A program made the position numbers and the translations under genes. This document shows positions 1-7,470 of a stretch of DNA of 36,071 nucleotides, one piece after another; position 1 is the stretch's first letter, and the number at the start of each line of letters is the position of its first letter. Source of the stretch: an uncultured Fibrobacter sp. (GTDB lineage: Bacteria > Fibrobacterota > Fibrobacteria > Fibrobacterales > Fibrobacteraceae); the NCBI GenBank assembly GCA_946183925.1, contig CAMHDS010000017.1, forward strand, positions 1-36,071. The letters run 5' to 3'. The notes under the pieces are model-generated. The model saw nothing but the letters and a program-made list of their open reading frames with translations. It was not told the DNA's origin and searched no databases.

Positions 1-5
1 TTTTG

Positions 6-97
6 TATATTACCCCGCGAAAGTCGTATTTCCATATCCCATAGCAGCCAAAATAGGCTGCGGGCTATGGAAATACGACTTTTTTTATGGAGGTAAA
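6..97 (+). promoter_or_regulatory. Leader of first rhuM copy: -10 box, terminator-like hairpin, RBS
   Basis: A TATATT box lies at 6-11. A long inverted repeat follows: arm 20-36 pairs perfectly with 66-82 (17 bp), with inner pairs 38-40/62-64 and 44-49/56-61 and an AAAATA loop. The stem ends in seven Ts (80-86), which is the form of an intrinsic terminator, yet a strong GGAGG site (89-93) and ATG at 98 follow at once. It could be an attenuator or a protein-binding operator; the sequence alone does not decide. Confidence 0.6.
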
Positions 98-1102
98 ATG
101 AGCAAAAAGCCTAAAATTGAGATTCCCGACCAGGTCGGGAACGAAAACAGGGGCGAAATCGTGCTTTACCAGCCGGAAGGTGAAGTCCGGCTGGAAGTGC
201 GTGTAGAAAACGAGACGGTGTGGCTTACGCAAGCACAGATGGCTGCGCTGTTCGAAAGAGAGCGTTCCGTCATCGCAAAGCATATCAAAAACGTATTCAA
301 GGAGGGCGAACTGGATTCAAAAGTGGTATGTGCAAATTTTGCACATACCACTCCCCATGGCGCAATTAAAGGGAAAATGCAGATTTCTGAGGTCGTCCTG
401 TACAACCTTGACGTAATCATCTCTGTCGGCTATCGCGTTAAATCTATTGCTGGCACGCGTTTTCGCCAGTGGGCAAATCACGTCCTTAAAGACTACATGC
501 TCAAGGGCTATGCCATGAACCAGCGGAAGATTGCGACGGATTTGCAGATTGCGGACCGTCTGCATGAACAGCGGCAACTCATCGAGAGCCAGGGAACAGA
601 AATCGCGGATGTCCGGAAGTCTATTGCCGAACAGGATTCCCGGCTTTCTGCAGTCGAACAACGTATAGACTTTTTCGTGAATGCGGCACAAATTCCAACG
701 GGTGGAATTCTTACGACTGGAACGCGGTTTGACGGGTTTATACTGATTTCGGATCTTGTGAAAACCGCCAAAAAATCCGTAGTATTCATCGACCCGTATG
801 CCACCGTCGAGGTGCTAAAATTCGCGGCCATGCGGGCGAAAGGTGTCTCGGCGACAATCTACTCCCCGAGAATTACACCCGAATTCCAAGCTGCGGCAGA
901 ATTGCACAAAAAGCAGTACCCAAATTTAGAACTGAAGACCATGCGCACGATTCACGACCGTTTTCTTCTGGTCGATGACACTGTATATCATTTTGGCGCA
1001 AGTTTCAAGGACATGGGTAACGAGATGACGGCTTTCAGCGTGCTGGATTTTGTGACACCGGAGGAAGTCATCGAGAAAGTGAGGGAAAGCACGAAGGGGT
1101 AA
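98..1102 (+). CDS. rhuM: RhuM-family DNA-binding protein with PLD-like C-terminal domain (copy 1)
   Basis: 334 aa. Residues about 15-145 match the RhuM/ORF6N-type fold: NETVWLTQAQMAALF begins the helix-turn-helix, followed by VIAKHIKNVF and the signature YNLDVIISVGYRVKS and FRQWANHVLKDYMLKGYA. Residues 145-205 are a charged coiled-coil-like linker. Residues 210-334 form a PLD-like domain with the degenerate HKD motif HDRFLLVDD (His-x-Arg-x4-Asp, Lys replaced by Arg) and the GASFKD segment. RhuM proteins are known as accessory genes often found near restriction or toxin loci; their biochemical role is unsettled. GGAGG six bases upstream fixes the start. The gene is one of two tandem copies. 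DNA binding is inferred; nuclease activity is doubtful given the Arg substitution. Confidence 0.85.
   Translation: MSKKPKIEIPDQVGNENRGEIVLYQPEGEVRLEVRVENETVWLTQAQMAALFERERSVIAKHIKNVFKEGELDSKVVCANFAHTTPHGAIKGKMQISEVVLYNLDVIISVGYRVKSIAGTRFRQWANHVLKDYMLKGYAMNQRKIATDLQIADRLHEQRQLIESQGTEIADVRKSIAEQDSRLSAVEQRIDFFVNAAQIPTGGILTTGTRFDGFILISDLVKTAKKSVVFIDPYATVEVLKFAAMRAKGVSATIYSPRITPEFQAAAELHKKQYPNLELKTMRTIHDRFLLVDDTVYHFGASFKDMGNEMTAFSVLDFVTPEEVIEKVRESTKG
123..141. repeat. Palindrome in 5' end of first rhuM copy
   Basis: TTCCCGACC and GGTCGGGAA flank one central A: a perfect 9-bp inverted repeat 25 bases into the gene. The same palindrome occurs in copy 2 at 1476-1494. It encodes the segment IPDQVGN. 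It could fold in the mRNA just after the start codon or serve as a binding site. Confidence 0.8.
322..352. repeat. Perfect 15-bp palindrome inside first rhuM copy
   Basis: Arms AGTGGTATGTGCAAA (322-336) and its exact complement (338-352) flank a single T at 337. It lies in frame in the variable region, encoding roughly KVVCANFAHTT. The centre is 239 bases after the A of the ATG. Copy 2 has an unrelated palindrome at exactly the same offset. Confidence 0.95.
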
Positions 1103-1450
1103 AAAAACTTAGCGAAAGTCTCTCGGCGGAAACTCGCAGGGACTAACAGTCACAAGAGTTTCCTCCTGCAGAAACGGTTCTTACCCAAAAAAAGTCTTGA
1201 CCGCAAAGCACTTGTGAACCAGATCCGTTCTTGTGTTTTTTGACCGAGATGTGGGCTTCCCGAGCGAACAGTCGAACAAAGTGAATCTGCGAGCGAGGGA
1301 ATGTTCACATCGAGGGAGAGATTTGTTAAAAAAATTGCCCTTTCCTGGTTCTGTTTTGTATATTACCCCGCGAAAGTCGTGTTTCCATATCCCATAGCAA
1401 CCAAAATCGGCTGCGGGCTATGGAAATACGACTTTTTTTATGGAGGTAAA
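1103..1450. other. Intergenic stretch between rhuM copies: repeat tail and second leader
   Basis: No convincing gene here. After the stop come a terminator-like structure with GGAAACTC (1128-1135) pairing with GAGTTTCC (1156-1163), and an imperfect inverted repeat with arms near 1246 and 1315. The second promoter and leader begin at about 1335. An in-frame extension of copy 2 upstream to 1301 exists, but it would run through the leader hairpin and has no ribosome binding site. Confidence 0.7.
1335..1450 (+). promoter_or_regulatory. Promoter and terminator-like leader of second rhuM copy
   Basis: TTGCCC (1335-1340), an 18-base spacer and TATATT (1359-1364) with a TG extension form a plausible promoter whose start point would fall just before or at the hairpin. 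The hairpin (arms about 1373-1389 and 1419-1435) repeats that of copy 1. One arm change turns an A-T pair into a G-U wobble, so the stem survives; a second change makes an A-C mismatch near the loop. A T-run and GGAGG precede the ATG at 1451. Confidence 0.6.
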
Positions 1451-2458
1451 ATGAGCAAAAAGGATAAAATTGAGATTCCCGACCAGGTCGGGAACGAAAA
1501 CAGGGGCGAAATCGTGCTTTACCAGCCGGAAGGCGAAGTGCGGTTAGAAGTTCGTGTAGAAAACGAGACGGTGTGGCTTACGCAAGCACAGATGGCGGAA
1601 CTGTTTGACGTTCAACGACAGGCTATTACAAAGCACATAAAGAATATTTTCGACTCGCACGAACTGGAAGAACCATCAACTAGTTCCATTTTGGAACTAG
1701 TTCAAAAAGAAGGTCGTCGGGTGGTAAAGCGTCCCGTAACGCTTTACAATCTCGATATGATTATTTCTGTGGGCTTTCGAGTCAATACGCAACGCGGTAT
1801 CAAGTTTCGCCGCTGGGCAAACCAGGTTCTCAAGGAATACATGCTCAAGGGTTACGCCATAAACCAGCGAAAGCTATCGACCGATTTGCAGATTGTGGAC
1901 CGTCTGCACGAACAGCGGCAACTCATCGAAGGCCAGGGCGCAGAAATTGCGGAATTAAGGAACACCACAGAAAAACGTCTCGACGAACAGGACTCCCGAC
2001 TTTCAGCGGTCGAACAACGCATAGACTTTTTCGTGAATGCAGCGCAAACTCCAACAGGAGGCATTCTTGCGACAGGAACGCGATTTGACGGTTTCGTGCT
2101 GATTTCTGATCTTGTGAAGAGGGCAAAAAAGTCCGTGGTATTTATTGACCCATATGCCACCATCGAGGTGCTGAAATTTGCTGCCATGCGAGCAAAAGGC
2201 GTTTCGGCAAAAATCTACTCCTCACGAATTACACCTGAATTCAAGGCTGCGGCAGACTTGCACAAGAAGCAATATCCTGAACTAGAATTGAAGACCATGC
2301 GCACGATTCACGACCGTTTTCTTCTGGTCGACGACACTGTATATCACTTTGGAGCTTCGTTTAAAGATATGGGTAACGAAATGACTGCTTTCAGCGTGCT
2401 AGATTTCGTGACACCGGAGGAAGTCATCGAGAAAGTGAGGGAAAGCACGAAGGGGTAA
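1451..2458 (+). CDS. rhuM: RhuM-family DNA-binding protein with PLD-like C-terminal domain (copy 2)
   Basis: 335 aa, tandem paralogue of the gene at 98. The start at 1451 is chosen by the GGAGG site and by alignment with copy 1. The first 45 residues and the PLD-like C-terminus (HDRFLLVDD, GASFKDMGNEM) are almost identical to copy 1. Residues about 48-110, including the recognition-helix region, differ heavily: FDVQRQAITKHIKNIF against FERERSVIAKHIKNVF, then wholly different sequence up to YNLDMIISVG. The linker is longer by one short helical insertion (NTTEKRLDEQ). The pattern suggests two proteins with the same effector half and different DNA targets. Same family caveats as copy 1. Confidence 0.85.
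   Translation: MSKKDKIEIPDQVGNENRGEIVLYQPEGEVRLEVRVENETVWLTQAQMAELFDVQRQAITKHIKNIFDSHELEEPSTSSILELVQKEGRRVVKRPVTLYNLDMIISVGFRVNTQRGIKFRRWANQVLKEYMLKGYAINQRKLSTDLQIVDRLHEQRQLIEGQGAEIAELRNTTEKRLDEQDSRLSAVEQRIDFFVNAAQTPTGGILATGTRFDGFVLISDLVKRAKKSVVFIDPYATIEVLKFAAMRAKGVSAKIYSSRITPEFKAAADLHKKQYPELELKTMRTIHDRFLLVDDTVYHFGASFKDMGNEMTAFSVLDFVTPEEVIEKVRESTKG
1678..1702. repeat. Perfect 11-bp palindrome inside second rhuM copy
   Basis: Arms AACTAGTTCCA (1678-1688) and TGGAACTAGTT (1692-1702) with a TTT loop, encoding about TSSILELV in frame. Its centre (1690) is 239 bases after the A of the ATG, the same offset as the unrelated palindrome of copy 1 (centre 337). Confidence 0.95.
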
Positions 2459-2908
2459 AAAAACTTAGCGAAAGTCTCTCGGCGGAAACTCGCAGGGACT
2501 AACAGTCACAAGAGTTTCCTCCTGCAGAAACGGTTCTTACCAGTAAAGGCGGGTCTATACCAAAAAGCACTTGTGAACCAGAGCCATTTTTTTTGTTTTT
2601 TGACCGAGATGTGAATTTCTCAAGTGAACAGTCGAAGGTCGTGAGTCCCTGTGAACGAGAGATATTCACATCGAGGGAAAGATTTGTTAAAAAAGGAGAT
2701 GCCCGACAAGAGGATAGGGGATTCTCGCCTTCGCGAGGATGACGAGAAGGGTTGCGGGGTCTTAGGGGCAGAGCCCCTAGGAGAGGGGGTAGCGGAAAAT
2801 GCGGCGGGTATGGAATGGTGGCCCCGGCATTCGCCGGGGTGACAGCAGGATAGAGCCGCAGTTGCAGCGCGGGGGAGGCTTCCCCCGCCAAGGTAAAGAG
2901 GGAAAACT
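2459..2908. repeat. Convergent intergenic region of REP-like hairpins
   Basis: No gene seen. The tail of duplication unit B fills 2459-2697. Then come four compact palindromes: CTCGC/GCGAG with a CTTC loop (2724-2737), TAGGGGC/GCCCCTA (2763-2779), CCCCGGC/GCCGGGG (2822-2839) and GCGGGGGA/TCCCCCGC (2869-2888). The same modules recur in opposite orientation and partly different order at 32341-32515. Both sites lie between converging genes, which suits dispersed repeats doubling as bidirectional terminators. Confidence 0.75.
2869..2888 (-). terminator. Strong hairpin after the DnaQ-DinG gene
   Basis: An 8-bp perfect GC-rich stem with a four-base loop, 20 bases beyond the stop of the minus-strand exonuclease-helicase gene. 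There is no long T-run, so the terminator role is inferred from position and stability. Confidence 0.45.
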
Positions 2909-5653
2909 TTACAGTAGGGCGTCCAGTTCTTCGGAGCTGGTGGCTACCTGCTGCTTGTTGTTCCAGATGCGCATGAAGGTCTTGCCGTAGGCCTCGTTCA
3001 CCACGCGGTTGTCGAGAATCAGGATTTTTCCGGAGTCCGATTCCGTGCGGATAAGGCGGCCAAGGCCCTGGCGCAGTTCCATGTAGGCCTCGGGCACGAA
3101 GTAGCTCTTGAAGGTGTTCTCGCCCCGGGATTTCATGTCGGCGGAAATGCCCGCCACCAGCGGGTCCGAGGGGTTGGGGAACGGAAGCTTGGTGATGACC
3201 AAAAGTTTCAGCGCATCGCCGGGGAAATCCACGCCTTCCCAAAGGGTCTGGCAGCCAAGCAGGCAAGCTCCGCGGGACTTGCGGAACATGGACACGAGAC
3301 CGTCCAGGGAACCATCTACGTGCTGGCACAGCAAAAGCTTGTTCTTGGCGGCAAAGGCAGGAGCCAGCGCCGCCTGGGCCTTCAGCATGGTAGAGACGCT
3401 GGTGAACAGCACCAGGGCGTTTTCGTCGGTCTTGGGCAAGACCTGCAAAAGGGTTTCGTTCAGGGCTTCGCCGAATTCCGCCGTAGAGGGCTTGGGCAGG
3501 TATTTCGTCACGATGACGGAGGTGCGGGAATTGCGGGCCTGTTCGTCGGGGAACACCTTGAGGAAGGGCCGCTTGCCCGGACCGTCGCTGGACATGCCCA
3601 TTTTCTGGACAAAGTAAGAAAGGTCGCCCTGCACCGCCAAGGTGGCGGAGGTGAACAGCGCAGACTTTATCCAGGGGTAGAATTTTTCCTTCCAGGTGTC
3701 GCCGGAATGGAGCGGGTAGGCGTGCATCTTGAGGGTGTGGGGGTTGAAGGGTTCTTCCAGGTAGAACACCCAATCATTTCGACCCGCCTTGGTCAAGAAT
3801 TCAAAATCCGTCATGAAACGGGACAGTTCTTCCATGGCGCCGCGGGCGTCCTTCACCAGGCCCTTGGTCGCAGGCACTGCCGCAAGGGCGTCGAACAGCT
3901 TGTCGGCCTGGGATGCGGCCACCAGGAACTGGTCCACAAAAGGTTTCGGGTCGGCATCGTATTCGGCGAGAATCCCGTTTCGGTAGATGAGTCCCGTCTT
4001 GTCCGTTTTCAGCTTGCCTATACGCTTGCCGATTTTCATGAAGAATCGGTGCAGGCATTTTTCCGTCTCGTTCAGGGCGCCAATCAGTTCTTCGCAGGCG
4101 GCAAGGAGAGCCGTCTCCTCGGCAGGAATCCTGTTCTCGATTTCGGCCACGAGTCCGTCTTTGTTGAGCCTGGAAGGCACCAGAGTCTTGACGGTGTTCC
4201 TGAAACCGAAGAAGGATACCAGCCTGCCTTGGGCCTGGTTGCTCACTTCGGGGAGGCGGTGGGCTTCGTCAAAGACGATGTGTTCGTAGGCGGGAAGCAG
4301 GGCAAAATCCAGTTTCAGGTCCGCCATGAACAGGGCATGGTTTACCAACAGCATGTTAGATGCGGCCGCCCGGCGCTTGGCCACCATGGCAGGGCAACGG
4401 GAATAATGGGGGCACTTTTCGCCTTCGCAGGTAGCGGCACTGCTCGAAAGCTTGGACCACAGCACTCGATTGCGGTTGTGGTTGAAAGAGGTGCACTCGT
4501 TGATGTCGCCCGTCAGGGTCGTCTCTACCCAGGGGAGCAGCGCCATAAAGGAATCCCGCTCGTCACTCTGCAAAAGACCGGCGGAGCATTCCAGCATCTG
4601 CTCGAACTTGCGCAGGCAAAGGTAGTTGTCACGGCCCTTCAGCATGGAGACCTTCAGACGGCCATCGAACAGCGGTTCGATCTGCGGGATGTCGTGATTC
4701 CAGAGCTGCTCCTGCAGGGCGCGGGTAGCGGTACTGATGACCACACGTTCGCCGGCCACCGCCTTGTTGGCGGCGGCCACCAGGTAGGCCATGGACTTTC
4801 CGGAGCCCGTAGGAGCCTCTATGACGCAGAGGCCGCCCTTGTACATGTTGCGTTCGGCGATGGCGGCGTATTCCGCCTGGTTCTTGCGGTAGGTAAATTC
4901 CGGAATCTGCTTGGAAAGAAGCCCGCCCTCGTCAAAAAATTCGGAGACCCGACGGCCCTTTGCAGGAACTGCGGCGCCCGACTCGGCGGCCACTTCAGAA
5001 ATCTTGTAGTTCGGCTTGGAACCTGCGGCGGCATTTTCGGCAGTGGAATTGTCGACCTTTGCAGTGTTCCCGAAAAGAGCTTCCCAATGACTGCCGGCCC
5101 CCACACGCACAAGAGCGTCCATGAGCCAGCTGTCCATAGACGAAATTTTCTCGAAAGACTTTACGAACAGGTTTCCGCAGGCTTCTGCATCGGGGAGCGC
5201 CCTATGGGCGCGGCTCTGCTCGATCCCGAGGGCCTGTACCAGCGTATCCAGGCGGTGGTTGGGAACGTCCTGGAACGCAATCCTCGAAAGGGTCAAGGAA
5301 TCCCATACGGAGTGATTCTCAAAATCGATTCCGACCTTTGCAAAGGCGCTCTTGAGAAACCGAGCGTCGAAACTCGCGTTGTGGGCCACGATGGGGCTGT
5401 CACCGATAAAGCTCCGGATTTTCCCGGCCAAAGACGCAAAGTCCTCGGACTCGTCCAACTCCTTCTGGGTGATTCCCGTAAGGCTCTCGATAAAAGGGCG
5501 CAGCTTTACCGTTGCTGGGCGGACCAGGTAATCTACGGATTCTGTCGCCTTGCCGTTTTCAAATCGCACCAGGGCGACTTCGATGATTTCGTCCTTGTCA
5601 AATTCAAGGCCCGTAGTTTCCAAATCGATGGCAATAAAAGTAGGAATGTTCAT
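2909..5653 (-). CDS. dinG: DnaQ-like exonuclease fused to DinG-family iron-sulfur helicase
   Basis: 914 aa. Residues 1-170 are a DEDDh 3'-5' exonuclease: IDLETTG (Asp10, Glu12), NASFDARF and HRALPDA. The rest is an XPD/DinG-type superfamily 2 helicase: Walker A EAPTGSGKS near residue 280, KGRDNYLC plus CEGEKCPHYSRC supplying four cysteines for a 4Fe-4S cluster (about 345-420), DEAH box FDEAHR near 460 and the C-terminal QGLGRLIR motif. The same exonuclease-helicase fusion is known in Firmicutes DinG. It probably acts on stalled replication or R-loop-type substrates; for this fused form the helicase activity is family inference only. The start is 7 bases after the upstream gene's stop, so it is likely the last gene of the minus-strand operon. 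Confidence 0.93.
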   Translation of the reverse strand: MNIPTFIAIDLETTGLEFDKDEIIEVALVRFENGKATESVDYLVRPATVKLRPFIESLTGITQKELDESEDFASLAGKIRSFIGDSPIVAHNASFDARFLKSAFAKVGIDFENHSVWDSLTLSRIAFQDVPNHRLDTLVQALGIEQSRAHRALPDAEACGNLFVKSFEKISSMDSWLMDALVRVGAGSHWEALFGNTAKVDNSTAENAAAGSKPNYKISEVAAESGAAVPAKGRRVSEFFDEGGLLSKQIPEFTYRKNQAEYAAIAERNMYKGGLCVIEAPTGSGKSMAYLVAAANKAVAGERVVISTATRALQEQLWNHDIPQIEPLFDGRLKVSMLKGRDNYLCLRKFEQMLECSAGLLQSDERDSFMALLPWVETTLTGDINECTSFNHNRNRVLWSKLSSSAATCEGEKCPHYSRCPAMVAKRRAAASNMLLVNHALFMADLKLDFALLPAYEHIVFDEAHRLPEVSNQAQGRLVSFFGFRNTVKTLVPSRLNKDGLVAEIENRIPAEETALLAACEELIGALNETEKCLHRFFMKIGKRIGKLKTDKTGLIYRNGILAEYDADPKPFVDQFLVAASQADKLFDALAAVPATKGLVKDARGAMEELSRFMTDFEFLTKAGRNDWVFYLEEPFNPHTLKMHAYPLHSGDTWKEKFYPWIKSALFTSATLAVQGDLSYFVQKMGMSSDGPGKRPFLKVFPDEQARNSRTSVIVTKYLPKPSTAEFGEALNETLLQVLPKTDENALVLFTSVSTMLKAQAALAPAFAAKNKLLLCQHVDGSLDGLVSMFRKSRGACLLGCQTLWEGVDFPGDALKLLVITKLPFPNPSDPLVAGISADMKSRGENTFKSYFVPEAYMELRQGLGRLIRTESDSGKILILDNRVVNEAYGKTFMRIWNNKQQVATSSEELDALL

Positions 5654-5660
5654 GAGAATC

Positions 5661-7469
5661 TCACTTTTTCGACAATGTCGGCAAATTGGGAATCAGCTTG
5701 TTCAAGTCGTTTTCGCCCTTGGATATCTTGAGCGTGTCGTTTGGCGCGCGCCAGGGCTTGCCGAAAGAGAAAGGCGAAAGCGCGCCCGCATCGGGCGTGT
5801 CGCGGCCTTCCTTGGGGTAGTAATATTCGATAAAGAAAGCGCCTTCTTCCAAATCCGGGAAGGTAAAGTTACCTGCGGCGTCGCACTTCGCGATTTGCGC
5901 CGCCTTGGTCTCTATGGAGGTGAGCCGCACCGCCACCTGGTCGTTTCCGCCAGGGACCGCTCCCTTGAGAGATGCAAGCTTCAGCTTAGACACCGCCTCT
6001 ACGCGGGCAAGGCGCTTGTACTTGAGGGTTACAACCGTATCGCGCACGCCGTTGCTGTCGGCTGCCGCAAGGGTGGTGTCGTTATAGCCCTGCAAAACTT
6101 CGATAGCCACGTCGGTAGGCCATTCCTCGTCGCGTTTTGCAAGCAGGCGGACAGGATCCAGGGCCACCACGTTCAACTGCACCGTATCCTTGTTGATGGC
6201 GGTGTAGAACGTCTGGGCCAGGGAATCTCCAAAGGGCTTGTCGTAAGAGATAATCAGCGAGTCGTGAGGGAACACCGCCTTGGTCCTGGACGTAAACTTT
6301 GCACCTACAATGCTTGGAGCGAGAGTGTCCCTCGCCATCTCCTGCCATTCCCATTCCACATAGTTGCGGAGCGTGTCCAGAGGGCGGAACAGGGAATCCT
6401 TCGCACTGTTGCAGACAAACTTGTAAACCGTTTCTTTCTTGGGCTTTTCGTTAAAGTAGAACTGCGGCTTTTTGGAAGAAGCTCCCAAGTAAACCTTGGA
6501 AGGATACAGCTTCTTGCCGTCGGTATTGGAGGTAATGGAACAGTTGGCGGTATCCGTAAAGGCAGAATCAAAATAGACCGGCCGGGTGAAGGTCGCCTCC
6601 AGCACGTTTGCAAAAGGCTGGGTCACCGACTCCAGCTCCAGATAGCTCGTGTCCTGGTCGCCCAGAGGTATCCAGAGGGTGTCTGCCAAGGTTTCCGTCA
6701 AGACCAGGTCCTGAATCCAGAAGCCCACCAGTTCCGCAGACGGTTCGATTTTCTGGTTGCCGTTGGCATCCAAGAATGCCGCTACGCGGTAACGGCCGGG
6801 CTTGAGGCCCGTCAGCTCGAAATTTCCGGCGCTGTCCGCCAGAGTGGCAAAGAGGGGCGGCTCCTTCGCAAGCATGGGGAGCGAATCCAGCTGTTTCGTG
6901 GTGGAGTCCCTGAACTTCTGCAGGTAGCGGATTCCTTCGCGTTCCGTGCCCATCAAGAAAAGCCCGATACTCGGGTAGAGCTTCTTTTTCATCATGGAAT
7001 CGTTCACCATAATGCGACCGGAGAGTTTCAGCGAATCGATGTGGGCGCCCGTAGAGAACACCACCTGGAAAGGCTTCGCCAGAGAATTCCCTCGCAAATC
7101 CTTGATGCCCCCTGCAAAGGTCACCGTATAGGTAGTGCCCGTATCCAAAAGCCCGCGGGACGTGAGTTCCAGAGTCTTGCCGCTAACCTCGAAACGCATC
7201 TTCTTTTCGATAGGCGGCGAAATGGACACGGCGTTTCTTGGAATGCTGGGGTTAATCCATTCGTCGAATTCCAGCTTGATGTAAAGTTCGTTGGGGTGGT
7301 TCGTGGTGCCCGGTGCAGGGTAAACCGCCGCAATTCTCGGCGGGAGCTTGTCTTCGGGACCGCCGCCGGGCGCAACCTGCGTTGCACAGGACACAAGAGA
7401 CACGCCCATAACCGCACAGGCGAAGGCCAGCACAAGCATCCAAGAATATGTCCCGACAAATCTTTTCAT
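5661..7469 (-). CDS. Ig-like (Big_5) domain lipoprotein
   Basis: 602 aa. An N-terminal signal ends in the lipobox LVSC (Cys28 or near), predicting a lipoprotein. Residues about 40-140 form a Big_5-like Ig domain (PPRIAAVYPAPGTTNHP, LEFDEWI, YTVTFAGGIKDLRGN). A carboxypeptidase-regulatory-like segment follows (GNFELTGLKPGRYRVAAFLDANGNQK), and another such motif near the C-terminus (GNFTFPDLEEGAFFIEYYYP). This arrangement is widespread as an uncharacterised envelope lipoprotein in Bacteroidetes and relatives. The start follows the signal peptidase stop with one base between (TAG-G-ATG), so translation is probably coupled. Exact function unknown; surface or outer-membrane location is inferred. 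Confidence 0.85.
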   Translation of the reverse strand: MKRFVGTYSWMLVLAFACAVMGVSLVSCATQVAPGGGPEDKLPPRIAAVYPAPGTTNHPNELYIKLEFDEWINPSIPRNAVSISPPIEKKMRFEVSGKTLELTSRGLLDTGTTYTVTFAGGIKDLRGNSLAKPFQVVFSTGAHIDSLKLSGRIMVNDSMMKKKLYPSIGLFLMGTEREGIRYLQKFRDSTTKQLDSLPMLAKEPPLFATLADSAGNFELTGLKPGRYRVAAFLDANGNQKIEPSAELVGFWIQDLVLTETLADTLWIPLGDQDTSYLELESVTQPFANVLEATFTRPVYFDSAFTDTANCSITSNTDGKKLYPSKVYLGASSKKPQFYFNEKPKKETVYKFVCNSAKDSLFRPLDTLRNYVEWEWQEMARDTLAPSIVGAKFTSRTKAVFPHDSLIISYDKPFGDSLAQTFYTAINKDTVQLNVVALDPVRLLAKRDEEWPTDVAIEVLQGYNDTTLAAADSNGVRDTVVTLKYKRLARVEAVSKLKLASLKGAVPGGNDQVAVRLTSIETKAAQIAKCDAAGNFTFPDLEEGAFFIEYYYPKEGRDTPDAGALSPFSFGKPWRAPNDTLKISKGENDLNKLIPNLPTLSKK

Positions 7470-7470
7470 C

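Larger units (their letters stand above)
1..2697 (+). repeat. Tandem duplication of a rhuM-PLD unit, period 1353 bp
   Basis: Position 1 onward reappears from 1354: the same -10 region, leader hairpin, ribosome binding site, gene ends and 3' tail occur twice. Unit A runs from the window start (it may begin further left) to about 1340, and unit B from 1354 to about 2697. The leader, the first 150 bases of the gene, the 3' half of the gene and about 80 bases after the stop are nearly identical. The middle of the gene is strongly diverged. The tails (1240-1330 and 2616-2697) are related but looser; each has outer arms GATGTG and CACATC forming an imperfect inverted repeat. No transposase or target-site duplication is visible, so unequal recombination is the simplest explanation. 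Confidence 0.92.

Noticed and set aside
1301..1450. Upstream extension of the second rhuM copy
   Set aside because: It crosses the promoter and leader hairpin, lacks a ribosome binding site and has no counterpart in copy 1.
1..2697. Tandem duplication as a composite transposon
   Set aside because: No transposase, no terminal target duplication, and both copies are in direct order; unequal crossing-over explains it.
2499..3773. Minus-strand frame overlapping the end of the helicase gene
   Set aside because: Pro, Arg and Leu rich product with no motif, out of frame with the real helicase, running into the repeat region.
3320..5731. Long plus-strand open frame opposite the exonuclease-helicase gene
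   Set aside because: Its product is compositionally odd (Gly, Val, His, Arg rich) with no domain, while the opposite strand encodes a full motif-rich enzyme; it is an antisense shadow of GC-rich codons.
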